NCBI RefSeq assembly: GCF_000292345.1
Contig: NZ_ALOU01000027.1
Span: 48,247-112,246 of the forward strand
Reading direction: 5' to 3'
DNA length: 64,000 bases
From: Cupriavidus sp. BIS7
GTDB taxonomy: Bacteria; Pseudomonadota; Gammaproteobacteria; Burkholderiales; Burkholderiaceae
Each line of letters begins with the position of its first letter. The stretch's first letter is position 1. The notes under the pieces are model-generated. The model was not told where the DNA came from, did no database searches, and saw nothing but the letters and a program-made list of their open reading frames with translations. Made by a program: the position numbers and the translations under genes. Shown here one piece after another: positions 22,035 through 31,621 of the stretch.

Positions 22035-22064
22035 CGCCCCGCTCACCGGGTCGGGAGCGGGGCG
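22035..22064 (-). terminator. Hairpin between livK and livH
   Basis: Perfect 10-bp stem CGCCCCGCTC / GAGCGGGGCG (22035-22044 and 22055-22064) with a 10-base loop. On the minus strand it is followed by TTTT. It lies 24 bp after the livK stop. As in other liv and binding-protein operons it likely lets livK be expressed more than the membrane genes, by partial termination and mRNA 3'-end protection. Confidence 0.7.
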
Positions 22065-22087
22065 TCTCGCCAGAGTGGCGCCGGGAT

Positions 22088-23215
22088 TTAGTTGGCGGCG
22101 GTCTTCGTGGCGTCCTTGTGCCACGTGTAGACGACGAACTTGAACGACTTCAGGTCGCCCTTGGCGTCGTACTCGACCTTGCCGATCGGCGTGTTGAACG
22201 CGTTCTTGTGCATGTACGCGGCCACCTTTGTCGGGTCCGTGCTCTTGGCGCCGGCAATCGCATCGCCAATGATCTTCACGGCCGCATAGGCGGGCATCTG
22301 GAACGGGCCGTTCGGGTCACGCTTCTTGTCGGCAAAAGCCTTCACCAGGGCGGCGTTGGCCGGATCGGCCGAGAAATCCGCCGGCAGCGTCACGAGCATG
22401 CCATCCGAGGCCGGGCCGGCAATCGCCGTCACGTCCTTGTTGCCCACGCCTTCGGGACCCATGAAGGTCGCCTTGACGCCCTGCTCGCGTGCCTGGCGCA
22501 GCAGCAGACCCATTTCCGGGTGATAGCCGCCAAAGTAGACGAAGTCCACGCCCTGCGACTTCAGCTTGGTGATGATGGCCGAGTAGTCGGAATCGCCGGC
22601 GTTGATGCCTTCGAAGACCGCCACGGGGATCTTGGCCGCTTCCAGGTCCTTCTTCACCGAGCTGGCGATGCCCTGGCCGTACGACTGCTTGTCGTGCAGC
22701 ACGGCGACCTTCTTCGGCTTGACCTTGCTGATGATGTACTGGGCGGCTGCCGGGCCTTGCTGGTCGTCACGGCCGATCGTACGGAAGATGAAGTTGCGCT
22801 TCTTCGTCTCGGTCAGCTGCGGCGCGGTGGCCGACGGCGTAACCATCACGATGCCTTCGTTCTCGTAGATGTCCGATGCCGGAATCGTCGAACCCGAGCA
22901 CACGTGGCCGATCACGTAGTGGATGCCCTGGCTCACGATCTTGTTGGCAACAGCCACGGCCTGCTTCGGTTCGCAGGCGTCATCCATCATGACTGCTTCG
23001 AACTTGTTGCCGTTGGCGCCGCCCGAGGCGTTGATCTGCTCGATGGCGGTCAGGGCGCCAGCCTTGACCATGTCGCCGTACTGGGCAACCGAGCCGCTCA
23101 TCGGGCCGGCAATGGCGATCTTGATGGTTTCGGCGTTGGCCGAAGTGAAGGCAGCGAGGCCGGCAGTGGCAAGCACGGCGGCCATGGCAGTGGACGTGAG
23201 ACGGGACAACGTCAT
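22088..23215 (-). CDS. livK: Branched-chain amino acid periplasmic binding protein LivK
   Basis: 375 residues from MTLSRLTSTAMAAVLATAGL. Signal peptide cleaved after SANA (about residue 28). The mature protein begins ETIKIAIAGPMSGSVAQYGD, the type I periplasmic binding fold of Leu/Ile/Val-binding proteins. VIGHVCSGSTIPASDIYENE is the ligand loop with the family Cys-Ser pair. An ATG much further upstream (23659) is ignored because it would bury the signal peptide. First gene of the liv operon. Confidence 0.96.
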   Translation of the reverse strand: MTLSRLTSTAMAAVLATAGLAAFTSANAETIKIAIAGPMSGSVAQYGDMVKAGALTAIEQINASGGANGNKFEAVMMDDACEPKQAVAVANKIVSQGIHYVIGHVCSGSTIPASDIYENEGIVMVTPSATAPQLTETKKRNFIFRTIGRDDQQGPAAAQYIISKVKPKKVAVLHDKQSYGQGIASSVKKDLEAAKIPVAVFEGINAGDSDYSAIITKLKSQGVDFVYFGGYHPEMGLLLRQAREQGVKATFMGPEGVGNKDVTAIAGPASDGMLVTLPADFSADPANAALVKAFADKKRDPNGPFQMPAYAAVKIIGDAIAGAKSTDPTKVAAYMHKNAFNTPIGKVEYDAKGDLKSFKFVVYTWHKDATKTAAN

Positions 23216-23733
23216 CAGGAGCTCCTCGATTATGTAGTGGTCACCCGGGCAGATTCGGCATGACCGGCGCAATCGAACAACACCCGCGGGAGAAGCGCCG
23301 CCTGACGTGGCGAACGGTAAGGCCCAAAGCGGAAGTCGGGCCTGCGGTGAAGACAGTGAAGCAGTGCGGGGCCCGGCATGTGTCGGCGTCCGCCAATCCC
23401 AGGAATAGGGCGGCCGCCAAAAGTTCGGAAAGACAACGTTGATGCGTTCTCTATTGCGCAAGCGCTTCGCCTGCCCCGCTTTTCCAACCCGGCTGGCCGG
23501 AAGGGTGGCCCGGCTGCCGGTGGCAAAGCTGCCCGCATTATAGGGGCAAAGTTGCAACCAGATGGAGTGAGGTTCTCCCGAATTGCGGAAAATCCGACAA
23601 CTATTGCTGTCTGTTGCAACCCTCGCACGGCAGGAAGCATCGTGAAATTCAGGTTTCACAACATGTGTGCATAGTCAGACAAGTGATGCCTTGCCCGCTT
23701 TGCACAACCGGTTGCAACCGTGGTCAGTCATTG
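23216..23733 (-). promoter_or_regulatory. livK upstream region
   Basis: About 520 bp with no convincing gene on either strand. It should contain the livK promoter and any nitrogen or leucine-responsive operator. I could not recognise a specific binding site or riboswitch. Confidence 0.35.
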
Positions 23734-23773
23734 CAAAACAAAACGCCCCGGCAAGCCGGGGCGTTTTGTTTTG
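23734..23773. terminator. Rho-independent terminator after gltA
   Basis: Perfect 19-bp arms (23734-23752 and 23755-23773), GC core CGCCCCGGC and flanking CAAAACAAAA / TTTTGTTTTG. The loop is very short (two unpaired bases, effectively four). It lies about 45 bp after the gltA stop on the minus strand. Because both outer sides are A/T-rich it can act in either direction. Confidence 0.85.
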
Positions 23774-23818
23774 TTGCGGTGCGGGGCGGCTTTCACCACC
23801 CCGGCAGACCTGCGTGGA

Positions 23819-25120
23819 TCAGCGCTTGGCCAGATCCGGCACGGCGCGCGAAGCGGCGCCGTTGAACAGCTGGCGCGGACGGCCGATCTTGTATTCCGGA
23901 TCGGTGATCATCTCTTCCCACTGCGAGATCCAGCCCGGCGTACGTGCCAGGGCGAAGATGCAGGTGAACAGCGAGGTCGGGATGCCCAGCGCGCGCTGCA
24001 CGATACCCGAGTAGAAGTCCACGTTCGGGTACAGCTTGCGGCTCACGAAGTACTCGTCTTCCAGCGCGATCTTTTCCAGCTCCATCGCCAGCTTGAACAG
24101 CGGGTCGTTGTGCAGGCCCAGTTCGTTCAGCACTTCGTGGCAGGTCTCACGCATCAGCTTGGCGCGCGGATCGTAGTTCTTGTACACGCGGTGGCCAAAG
24201 CCCATCAGGCGCACGCCCGAATTCTTGTCCTTGACCTGCTTGATGAACTCGCCGATGTGGTCCACGCTGCCGATCTCTTCCAGCATCTTCAGCGCGGCTT
24301 CGTTCGCGCCGCCGTGGGCCGGACCCCACAGGCAGGCCACGCCGGCGGCGATGGCTGCAAACGGGTTCGTGCCCGACGAACCGGCCAGGCGCACGGTCGA
24401 GGTCGACGCGTTCTGCTCGTGGTCGGCGTGCAGGATGAAGATGCGGTCCAGCGCGCGCTCGAGCACCGGGTTCACGGTGTACGGAGCGCACGGAGTGCCG
24501 AACATCATGCGCATGAAGTTGCCCGAGTAGGACAGGTCGTTCTGCGGGTAGATGTACGGTTGGCCGATGTTGTACTTGTACGCCATGGCGACCAGCGTCG
24601 GCATCTTGGCGATCAGGCGGATGGCCGAGATCTCGCGCTGGTGCGGATCGTCGATGTCCATCGCGTCGTGGTAGAACGCGCTCATCGCACCCACCAGGCC
24701 CGTCAGCACAGCCATCGGGTGTGCGTCGCGACGGAAACCGCGCAGGAAGAACTGCAGTTGCTCGTGAACCATCGTGTGGTTCATCACCGCGCCCACGAAC
24801 TCTTCCTTCTGCTTGGCGTTGGGCAGTTCGCCCTTCAGCAGCAGGTAGCAGGTTTCGAGGTGATCGCACTTCTCTGCGAGCTGCTCGATCGGGTAGCCGC
24901 GATACAGCAGTTCGCCCTTGTCACCGTCGATGTAGGTGATTTTGGAGTTGCACGAAGCGGTCGACATGAACCCCGGGTCATAGGTGAACTTGCCGGTTTG
25001 TCCGTACAGCTTGCGAATGTCGATCACGTCCGGGCCAACGGTGCCCTGGTAGATCGGCAGCTCAACGCTGGGGGAACCATCGGAAAACGATAGCGTGGCT
25101 TTCACATCGGACGGCGTCAT
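23819..25120 (-). CDS. gltA: Citrate synthase
   Basis: 433 residues, the hexameric type II form. Condenses oxaloacetate and acetyl-CoA. Catalytic residues are in [11 protein letters not shown] (His), [15 protein letters not shown] (His, Arg) and [20 protein letters not shown] (Asp/Glu region). [31 protein letters not shown] is conserved at the N-terminal end of the core. It ends the sdhC-sdhD-sdhA-sdhB-sdhE-gltA run, 42 bp after sdhE. Confidence 0.98.
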   Translation of the reverse strand: MTPSDVKATLSFSDGSPSVELPIYQGTVGPDVIDIRKLYGQTGKFTYDPGFMSTASCNSKITYIDGDKGELLYRGYPIEQLAEKCDHLETCYLLLKGELPNAKQKEEFVGAVMNHTMVHEQLQFFLRGFRRDAHPMAVLTGLVGAMSAFYHDAMDIDDPHQREISAIRLIAKMPTLVAMAYKYNIGQPYIYPQNDLSYSGNFMRMMFGTPCAPYTVNPVLERALDRIFILHADHEQNASTSTVRLAGSSGTNPFAAIAAGVACLWGPAHGGANEAALKMLEEIGSVDHIGEFIKQVKDKNSGVRLMGFGHRVYKNYDPRAKLMRETCHEVLNELGLHNDPLFKLAMELEKIALEDEYFVSRKLYPNVDFYSGIVQRALGIPTSLFTCIFALARTPGWISQWEEMITDPEYKIGRPRQLFNGAASRAVPDLAKR

Positions 25121-25162
25121 GTCGGTTCCTTCAAATACTGTGAATAATAATGTTGACCAAAC

Positions 25163-25444
25163 TCAGACCGAACGCAGCAGGCCAAGAACGCGCTGCATCG
25201 GGGGCGTGTCGAGCTCACCGTCAAGCTCCTTGCGAGCAAGCAGCAGGTCCATCAACTCGTTGTCGCTGAGCTCGAACAGCTCGCCCAGCGATGCCACGTC
25301 CTCGTCGGACAGGCTCTCCTCGTAACGGTTGAAAAAACGTTCGACGATGATGTCGTTCTCCAGGAGGCCGCGGCGTGCGCGCCAGCGAAGACGTGCGCGC
25401 TTGTGCGGGTCGGCCTGATGGGAGAAAGTGGTGGAAAGACTCAT
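25163..25444 (-). CDS. sdhE: FAD assembly factor SdhE
   Basis: 93 residues from MSLSTTFSHQADP. Small helical protein that helps attach FAD covalently to SdhA. RARLRWRARRGLLENDIIVERFF contains the family RGxxE motif (RRGLLEND), which is essential in E. coli SdhE. Located right after sdhB and before gltA, consistent with the role. The start at 25444 is chosen over 25489 because it gives the usual family length. Confidence 0.93.
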   Translation of the reverse strand: MSLSTTFSHQADPHKRARLRWRARRGLLENDIIVERFFNRYEESLSDEDVASLGELFELSDNELMDLLLARKELDGELDTPPMQRVLGLLRSV

Positions 25445-25577
25445 GGTCAGCCTTCTTGCGACCGGCGCGCCACCCGATTGATACCGCATCGGACTGACGC
25501 GCCGCTTACATCAACTACAGACTGCCTGTTCACGCTGATTCTGCTTGGGCGCACACAAGGCAGTTTATACCGGCCGA

Positions 25578-26279
25578 TTAAACAGCGCGGCGAACCATCA
25601 ATTCCTTGATCTTGCCAATCGCCTTCGTCGGGTTGAGGCCCTTCGGGCACACGTCGACGCAGTTCATGATGCTATGGCAACGGAACAGACGATACGGGTC
25701 GTTCAGGTTGTCCAGACGCTCGCCGGTGGCCTGGTCGCGGCTGTCCGCGATAAAGCGGTAGGCCTGCAGCAGGCCGGCCGGGCCGACGAACTTGTCCGGA
25801 TTCCACCAGAACGACGGGCACGACGTGGAGCAGCTGGCGCACAAGATGCACTCGTACAGGCCATCCAGCTCGTCACGCTCCTGCGGCGACTGCAGACGCT
25901 CCTTCTCGGGCGGCGGCTCGTCGTTGATCAGGAACGGCTTGATCGAGTGGTACTGCTTGAAGAAGTTCGTCATGTCGACGATCAGGTCGCGCACCACGGG
26001 CAGGCCGGGCAGCGGACGCAGCACGATGCGGTCCGGCAGCTCGCGCATGTTCGTCAGGCAGGCCAGGCCGTTCTTGCCGTTGATGTTCATCGCGTCCGAG
26101 CCGCACACGCCTTCGCGGCACGAACGGCGGAACGAGATGGTTTCATCCAGCTTCTTCAGCTTGACCAGCGCGTCCAGCAGCATGCGCTCGTGACCGTCGA
26201 GTTCTACCTCGTAGGTCTGCATGCGGGGCGCGGCGTCCTTGTCCGGATCGTAGCGGTAGACTTCGAAAATACGCTTCAT
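25578..26279 (-). CDS. sdhB: Succinate dehydrogenase iron-sulfur subunit
   Basis: 233 residues. Carries three Fe-S clusters: [2Fe-2S] in SCREGVCGSDAMNINGKNG with a later Cys in LACL, [4Fe-4S] in CILCASCSTSCPSFWWN and [3Fe-4S] in CHSIMNCVDVCPKGLNP. Passes electrons from SdhA flavin to ubiquinone in the membrane anchor. About 35 bp downstream of sdhA. Confidence 0.98.
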   Translation of the reverse strand: MKRIFEVYRYDPDKDAAPRMQTYEVELDGHERMLLDALVKLKKLDETISFRRSCREGVCGSDAMNINGKNGLACLTNMRELPDRIVLRPLPGLPVVRDLIVDMTNFFKQYHSIKPFLINDEPPPEKERLQSPQERDELDGLYECILCASCSTSCPSFWWNPDKFVGPAGLLQAYRFIADSRDQATGERLDNLNDPYRLFRCHSIMNCVDVCPKGLNPTKAIGKIKELMVRRAV

Positions 26280-26313
26280 TTCTGTGGGTCCTGTTTTCTC
26301 TACGACGCGGGGA

Positions 26314-28092
26314 TCAGAACGTACGGGCCTTCGGCGGAACCGATTCCACCGTCAGCGGTTGCATCTTCACCGGCTTGTAGTCGAGACGGTTGCCTTCGCT
26401 GTAGAACAGCGAGTGCTTGAGCCAGTTGTCGTCGTCGCGATTCGGGAAATCGCTGTGGGCGTGGGCGCCACGCGATTCCTTGCGGGCTGCGGCCGAGATC
26501 ATCGTGGCCTTGGCCACTTCCACCAGGTTCGACACTTCCAGGGCTTCCACCAGCGCGGTGTTGAAGACCTTGGACTTGTCCTTCAGGTGGATGTTGTTGG
26601 CGCGCTCTGCCACTTCCAGGATGCGCTCGACGCCTTCGTCCATCAGCTTCTGCGTACGGAACACGCCGGCATGCGACTGCATGTTGCGGCGGATGTCGTT
26701 GGCAACGTCCTGGGTGTACTCACCCGAGGTCGTGCCTTGCAGCTTGGCCAGACGGGCCATGGCGCGGTCGGCGGCATCGGCCGGCAGCGGCTTGTGCTCC
26801 TTCTGCTTGTTCGCGTTGGCAACGATGTGGTTGCCGGCGGCACGGCCGAACACAACCAGATCCAGCAGCGAGTTGGTACCCAGGCGGTTGGCGCCGTGCA
26901 CCGACACGCACGAGCATTCGCCGATCGCGTAGAAGCCGTTGACCACTTCGTTCGGGTTGCCGTTCTTCGGCACCACGACCTGACCGTTGAAGTTCGTCGG
27001 AATGCCACCCATCTGGTAGTGGATGGTCGGCACGACGGGGATCGGTTCCTTGATCGCGTCGACGTTGGCGAACTTCATGCCGATTTCGCGGATCGACGGC
27101 AGGCGCTTCATGATCGTCTCGGCGCCGACGTGCGTCAGGTCCAGCAGCACGTAGTCACCGTTCGGACCACAGCCGCGGCCTTCCTTGATTTCCTGGTCCA
27201 TCGAGCGCGACACGAAGTCACGCGGCGCCAGATCCTTCAGCGTCGGGGCATAGCGCTCCATGAAGCGCTCGCCATCCTTGTTACGCAGGATACCGCCCTC
27301 GCCGCGCACGCCTTCCGTGATCAGCACGCCCGCGCCGGCCACGCCGGTCGGGTGGAACTGCCAGAATTCCATGTCTTCCAGCGGGATGCCGGCACGCGCC
27401 GCCATGCCCAGGCCGTCACCGGTATTGATGAAGGCGTTGGTGGAAGCCGCGTAGATACGGCCGGCGCCGCCGGTCGCGAACAGCGTGGTCTTGGCTTCGA
27501 GGATGTAGACTTCGCCGGTTTCCATTTCCAGCGCGGTCACGCCCAGCACGTCGCCTTCTTCGTCACGAATCAGGTCCAGTGCCATCCACTCCACGAAGAA
27601 GTGGGTCTTGGCGCGAACGTTGCGCTGGTACAGCGTGTGCAGCAGCGCGTGACCGGTACGGTCAGCGGCCGCGCAGGCGCGTTGCACCGGCTTTTCGCCG
27701 TAGTTGGCGGTGTGGCCGCCGAACGGACGCTGGTAGATCGTGCCATCGGCGTTACGGTCGAACGGCATGCCGAAGTGTTCGAGTTCGTACACGACCTTCG
27801 GTGCTTCACGGCACATGAACTCGATGGCGTCCTGGTCACCCAGCCAGTCCGAGCCCTTGATGGTGTCGTAGAAGTGATAGTGCCAGTTGTCTTCGCTCAT
27901 GTTGCCGAGCGAAGCACCGATACCGCCCTGCGCCGCCACGGTGTGCGAGCGCGTCGGGAAAACCTTCGACAGCACGGCCACGTTCAGGCCGGCTTCTGCG
28001 AGCTGGAGGGATGCGCGCATCCCGGCGCCGCCCGCCCCGACGATGACCACGTCGAATTTGCGACGCGGCAATCCAGTCTTGACTGCGACCAT
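26314..28092 (-). CDS. sdhA: Succinate dehydrogenase flavoprotein subunit
   Basis: 592 residues. Oxidises succinate to fumarate in complex II. FAD-binding VIVGAGGAGMRASLQLAEAG (about 16-35), the covalent FAD histidine in SHTVAAQGGIGASLGN, and the active-site HPTGVAGAGVLITEGVRGEGG are present. The C-terminal RGAHAHSDFPNRDDDNWLKH is also conserved. Three bases separate it from sdhD. Confidence 0.99.
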   Translation of the reverse strand: MVAVKTGLPRRKFDVVIVGAGGAGMRASLQLAEAGLNVAVLSKVFPTRSHTVAAQGGIGASLGNMSEDNWHYHFYDTIKGSDWLGDQDAIEFMCREAPKVVYELEHFGMPFDRNADGTIYQRPFGGHTANYGEKPVQRACAAADRTGHALLHTLYQRNVRAKTHFFVEWMALDLIRDEEGDVLGVTALEMETGEVYILEAKTTLFATGGAGRIYAASTNAFINTGDGLGMAARAGIPLEDMEFWQFHPTGVAGAGVLITEGVRGEGGILRNKDGERFMERYAPTLKDLAPRDFVSRSMDQEIKEGRGCGPNGDYVLLDLTHVGAETIMKRLPSIREIGMKFANVDAIKEPIPVVPTIHYQMGGIPTNFNGQVVVPKNGNPNEVVNGFYAIGECSCVSVHGANRLGTNSLLDLVVFGRAAGNHIVANANKQKEHKPLPADAADRAMARLAKLQGTTSGEYTQDVANDIRRNMQSHAGVFRTQKLMDEGVERILEVAERANNIHLKDKSKVFNTALVEALEVSNLVEVAKATMISAAARKESRGAHAHSDFPNRDDDNWLKHSLFYSEGNRLDYKPVKMQPLTVESVPPKARTF

Positions 28093-28095
28093 TTA

Positions 28096-28461
28096 TTACA
28101 CCCTCCAGAGAATCTGAGCAGCGTAGCCCGCACAACCGACGAGCCACAGAATCGTAAGAACTTGCAGCACGAGGCGCACGGCCATCGGCTTCACGTAGTC
28201 CATCCAGATGTCACGAATGCCGATCCATGCGTGGAACAGCAGCGACAGGATGGTAAGGAACGTCAGGATCTTCATCCACTGATTGGCGAAGAGACCCGAC
28301 CAGCCTTCGTAGGAAGGATTGCCAAAGGCGAGATACACGAAGGCGAGCACCACGGTGAACACCACCATGATGACTGCGGTGACGCGTTGCGCGAGCCAGT
28401 CTTTCAGACCGTAGTGCGCACCAACGACGAGGCGCTTGGGACCGATATTATTGTTTGCCAC
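28096..28461 (-). CDS. sdhD: Succinate dehydrogenase membrane anchor subunit
   Basis: 121 residues with three membrane segments (about 25-50, 60-80 and 95-118). LVVGAHYGLKDWLAQRVTAV matches the N-terminal region of proteobacterial SdhD. FHAWIGIRDIWMDYVKP carries the heme b/quinone-side histidine region. Lies between sdhC (11 bp) and sdhA (3 bp). Confidence 0.94.
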   Translation of the reverse strand: MANNNIGPKRLVVGAHYGLKDWLAQRVTAVIMVVFTVVLAFVYLAFGNPSYEGWSGLFANQWMKILTFLTILSLLFHAWIGIRDIWMDYVKPMAVRLVLQVLTILWLVGCAGYAAQILWRV

Positions 28462-28472
28462 CTTGATTCTCC

Positions 28473-28883
28473 TCAGAACAGGCCGAACAGCTTCAGGCCG
28501 AAGATCAGGGTGAGCAGCAGGCTGACCACCAGCACCGTGACAGCCGACTTGGCCGAAGCGGGCTTGGAAACGCCGACGTGCACATCGAGCAGCAGGAAGC
28601 GGATACCGGCGCAGAAGTGATGCAGGTACCCCCAGATCAGGGCCAGGATCACCAGCTTGACGAAGCCGTTGGACAACAGGGCCGAGAACTTGGCGAAGCT
28701 CAGTTCGGAGGTGACGCTCTGCTCAAACAGGTACAGAATGAAAGGAAGAAGGAGGAACATCATGGCACCGCTTACGCGATGCAGGATGGATACCTTGCCG
28801 GCCCAGGGCAAACGGTAGCGCGAGATTTGCGCGATACCGATGTTCCGGAACTCCGGCCTGGCTTGTTTGACGGCTTCAGCCAT
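28473..28883 (-). CDS. sdhC: Succinate dehydrogenase cytochrome b556 subunit
   Basis: 136 residues from MAEAVKQARPEFRN. Three membrane segments; SILHRVSGAMMFLLLPFILYL is the SdhC signature with quinone-site Ser/Arg, and LHHFCAGIRFLLLD includes the heme-ligand histidine region. A GGGGTC ribosome-site-like sequence 8 bp upstream supports the ATG at 28883 over the one at 28895. First gene of the sdh operon. Confidence 0.95.
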   Translation of the reverse strand: MAEAVKQARPEFRNIGIAQISRYRLPWAGKVSILHRVSGAMMFLLLPFILYLFEQSVTSELSFAKFSALLSNGFVKLVILALIWGYLHHFCAGIRFLLLDVHVGVSKPASAKSAVTVLVVSLLLTLIFGLKLFGLF

Positions 28884-29260
28884 GCGAGACCCCATTTGCT
28901 GTGAAAAGAAAACTGCAAAAGAACGACATTGCCATTACCCCCGATTGCATTGGCACCGCACAGCGGTTACCGTAAATGCACCTGATTGCACCAAGCGTGT
29001 GGGTTCACTGGATGCAAATGGATGCAGGGGAGCAAATCCACGTGATTTTAGCGCCTTTGTTGCGCGGCGCACCAATAATTTTCGCCTATCGCACACCAAC
29101 GCGGAGCGCCCGACAATCGCACGCGACAATGCGCGCACCACCCCGGGCACAAAGTTTCCGACGATTCCATTCACGATCGACAATGGCCGGCGCGCGTCCC
29201 ATATACGCATGACAATAATCAGCGTACCGGACAGACTTTCCATGGTCATGACACTTCAGC
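28884..29260 (-). promoter_or_regulatory. sdhC upstream region
   Basis: 377 bp between gntR and sdhC. It must hold the sdh-gltA promoter on the minus strand. The palindrome found upstream of mdh is not repeated here. No RNA gene or other operator was recognised. Confidence 0.35.
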
Positions 29261-30115
29261 TCAGCTCAGGTCGTTCTGGTAATAGTGCCGTGTCGTGACA
29301 TACAGGCCACGCCGGACTTCCACCGGGCGATCACCGTAGGTGAATGACACGCGCTCCACCGAAAGCAGCGGCGAGCCGGGCTCAACAGACAGCAATTCGG
29401 CAGCCGTATCGTCGGCGGCGACTGCCCGGATCTTTTCCGAGGCACGAATCATTCGCGTACCGAATTCGGCTTCGAAGAGCGCGTACATCGGGCCCTTCCA
29501 CTCATTGAGCTTCTCGGCCGTCAGACCCTTGAAGTTGGCACCCAGCAGCCAGATCTCGTCCAGCACCGTGGCTTCATTCGAGAAAGTCAGCACACGGCGG
29601 ATCTGCACGACGCTGTCGCCAGTGCGGATATCGAGCAGGCGGGCAATTTCGGCCGGTGCGCGCAGGCGCTTGCATTCAAGCACGCGGCTGGCGCCATAAT
29701 GCGGTTCGCCCTCGTCGGGCACCAGGCGGAGGAAGCGGAATTTAACCACGTCCTCGTAATGGGTAGTCACGAACGTGCCCTTGCCCTGCCGGCGCGCCAC
29801 CAGGTTGTCGGCGGCCAGTTCGTCGATGGCCTTGCGCACGGTGCCCTGGCTGACCTTGTAGCGGGCGGCCAGATCCATCTCGCTGGGGATCATCTCGCCC
29901 GGCTTCCACTCGCCTGTCTGCAGGCTTTGCATGATCAGGGCCTTGATCTGCTGGTAGAGCGGGCTGAAAGTGGGTGACGGCGAGACACCGGCCGGCGCGA
30001 CGGACGCGCCCGGTGTATTCGAGGGCGACTGCGTCCCGGCGCCGCTCAGGGGGGCGCCTGACTCCGGTGTACCGTTGGCGGCGGCTGCGGTCAGGGACGT
30101 AGGCAGGGATGACAT
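29261..30115 (-). CDS. GntR-family regulator with UTRA domain (HutC-like)
   Basis: 284 residues. A low-complexity Ser/Pro/Ala N-terminal arm of about 48 residues precedes the winged-helix domain (about 50-115; PSEMDLAARYKVSQGTVRKAIDELAADNLV), then a UTRA effector domain (about 130-275). Located between the sdh operon and divergent mdh, so control of TCA genes is likely. A perfect palindrome lies 57 bp above its start. Effector is unknown; UTRA domains bind small acids, sugars or amines. The long N-terminal arm could reflect a start chosen too far upstream. Confidence 0.87.
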   Translation of the reverse strand: MSSLPTSLTAAAANGTPESGAPLSGAGTQSPSNTPGASVAPAGVSPSPTFSPLYQQIKALIMQSLQTGEWKPGEMIPSEMDLAARYKVSQGTVRKAIDELAADNLVARRQGKGTFVTTHYEDVVKFRFLRLVPDEGEPHYGASRVLECKRLRAPAEIARLLDIRTGDSVVQIRRVLTFSNEATVLDEIWLLGANFKGLTAEKLNEWKGPMYALFEAEFGTRMIRASEKIRAVAADDTAAELLSVEPGSPLLSVERVSFTYGDRPVEVRRGLYVTTRHYYQNDLS

Positions 30116-30164
30116 AGCCCGGATTCAACCACAAAAAAGAGAATCGCGTCCAGCGCGCTATGAA

Positions 30165-30189
30165 ATGTCTTATGTCTTATATAAGACAT
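30165..30189. promoter_or_regulatory. Palindromic operator between gntR and mdh
   Basis: ATGTCTTATATAAGACAT (30172-30189) is a perfect 18-bp palindrome. An extra half-site ATGTCTT starts at 30165, giving a direct repeat of ATGTCTTAT. The AT-rich sequence stands out from its GC-rich surroundings. Position between the divergent regulator and mdh makes it the likely GntR binding site; this is inferred. Confidence 0.7.
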
Positions 30190-30504
30190 ATGAATTGACA
30201 TCAATCGGGGGGCACCCTACACTCGCGCAGGTCCGCGCCGTCGCTCCCCAAACCGTTTCCGGGATGCGACGCACCACACAGCAGTAGTAGACTTACGCCT
30301 TGTCGCCCACGACGCTCGCACTCTGGCCGGAAGCGCCCTCCTCGCCGCCCGGCCGCGTGCAGTGCCCGCGGGTTCCGCGGCGCACGCCAGCCTGCCTTCG
30401 TGGCGACACGCGACCAGCACCCGGTGACGCGCCGGGCCGCTCCATTCCCTGGAGACCCGAGCGCCACCGACCGGTTACCCCTCTTTTCGTTTGGAGACTT
30501 ACTC
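30190..30504 (+). promoter_or_regulatory. mdh upstream leader region
   Basis: 315 bp between the operator and the mdh ATG. TTGACA (in GAATTGACATC, around 30194-30199) is a perfect -35 hexamer next to the palindrome, and CACCCTACACTC about 17 bp on holds a possible -10 (CTACACT). That places the operator directly upstream of the mdh promoter. The rest is GC-rich with no recognised gene or riboswitch. Confidence 0.45.
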
Positions 30505-31488
30505 ATGGCTAAAGCCCCAATGCGCGTCGCAGTCACCGGCGCCGCAGGCCAGATCGGCTATTCCCTGCTGTTCCGCATCGCCAACGGCGACATGCTCGGC
30601 AAAGACCAGCCGGTCATCCTCCAACTGCTCGATCTCCCGCAAGCCCAGGCCGCCGTCAAGGGCGTGGTGATGGAACTGGAAGACTGCGCGTTCCCGCTGC
30701 TGGCCGGCGTGGTGATCACCGACGACCCCAAGGTCGCCTTCAAGGACGCCGACGTTGCCCTGCTGGTGGGTGCCCGTCCGCGTAGCAAGGGCATGGAACG
30801 CAAGGACCTGCTCGAAGCCAACGCCCAGATCTTCACGGTGCAAGGCAAGGCACTGGACGAAGTGGCCAGCCGTGACGTCAAGGTGCTGGTGGTCGGCAAC
30901 CCGGCCAACACCAACGCCTACATCGCCATGAAGTCGGCGCCGAACCTGAAGCGCGAGAACTTCACCGCCATGCTGCGCCTGGACCACAACCGTGCCCTGT
31001 CGCAAATCGCCGCCAAGACCGGCAAGCCGGTGACGTCGATCGAAAAGATGTTCGTGTGGGGCAACCACAGCCCGACGATGTACGCCGACTACCGCTACGC
31101 CACCGTCGACGGCAAGAGCGTCAAGGACATGATCAACGATCCGGTGTGGAACAACGACGTGTTCCTGCCGACCGTCGGCAAGCGCGGCGCCGCCATCATC
31201 GAAGCCCGTGGCCTGTCGTCGGCCGCTTCGGCTGCCAACGCCGCCATCGACCACGTGCACGACTGGGTGCTGGGTTCGAACGGCAAGGTCGTCACGATGG
31301 GCATCCCGTCGAACGGTGAATACGGCATTCCGAACGATGTAATGTTCGGCTACCCGGTCACCACGGCCAACGGCAAGTACGAAATCGTCAAGGGTCTGGA
31401 AATCGACGCGTACAGCCAGGAAAAGATCAACATCACGCTCAAGGAACTCGAAGAAGAGCGTGCCGGCGTGCAACACCTGCTGGGCTGA
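30505..31488 (+). CDS. mdh: Malate dehydrogenase
   Basis: 327 residues from [20 protein letters not shown]. Interconverts malate and oxaloacetate with NAD+. The Rossmann motif is [15 protein letters not shown]; catalytic Arg and Asp/His lie in [23 protein letters not shown] and [12 protein letters not shown]. This is the longer 'type 1' bacterial MDH. An in-frame ATG at 30400 is rejected because the family begins at this Met. A GGAGA ribosome site lies just upstream. Confidence 0.98.
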   Translation: MAKAPMRVAVTGAAGQIGYSLLFRIANGDMLGKDQPVILQLLDLPQAQAAVKGVVMELEDCAFPLLAGVVITDDPKVAFKDADVALLVGARPRSKGMERKDLLEANAQIFTVQGKALDEVASRDVKVLVVGNPANTNAYIAMKSAPNLKRENFTAMLRLDHNRALSQIAAKTGKPVTSIEKMFVWGNHSPTMYADYRYATVDGKSVKDMINDPVWNNDVFLPTVGKRGAAIIEARGLSSAASAANAAIDHVHDWVLGSNGKVVTMGIPSNGEYGIPNDVMFGYPVTTANGKYEIVKGLEIDAYSQEKINITLKELEEERAGVQHLLG

Positions 31489-31514
31489 TCCTCCGCGAGC
31501 CAACCCGCTCATGA

Positions 31515-31566
31515 AAGACCGGGGTTCCGCATCGATTCTCGAAAATCGGCGCGGACCCCGGTTTTT
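31515..31566 (+). terminator. Rho-independent terminator after mdh
   Basis: Long stem with outer arms AAAGACCGGGGT and ACCCCGGTTTTTCTTT and further pairing inside (TTCCGC/GCGGA). The T-run follows directly. It lies about 27 bp after the mdh stop and separates it from the CitE-like gene. Confidence 0.8.
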
Positions 31567-31621
31567 CTTTGGGCGCGCGCAACGCGCCCCCGAATAACCC
31601 TACTCACCTTAAGTATTCAAA

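Noticed and set aside
26284..28620. 778-codon plus-strand open frame opposite sdhA/sdhD
   Set aside because: Antisense shadow of the succinate dehydrogenase genes; His/Arg/Val-rich, no recognisable fold.
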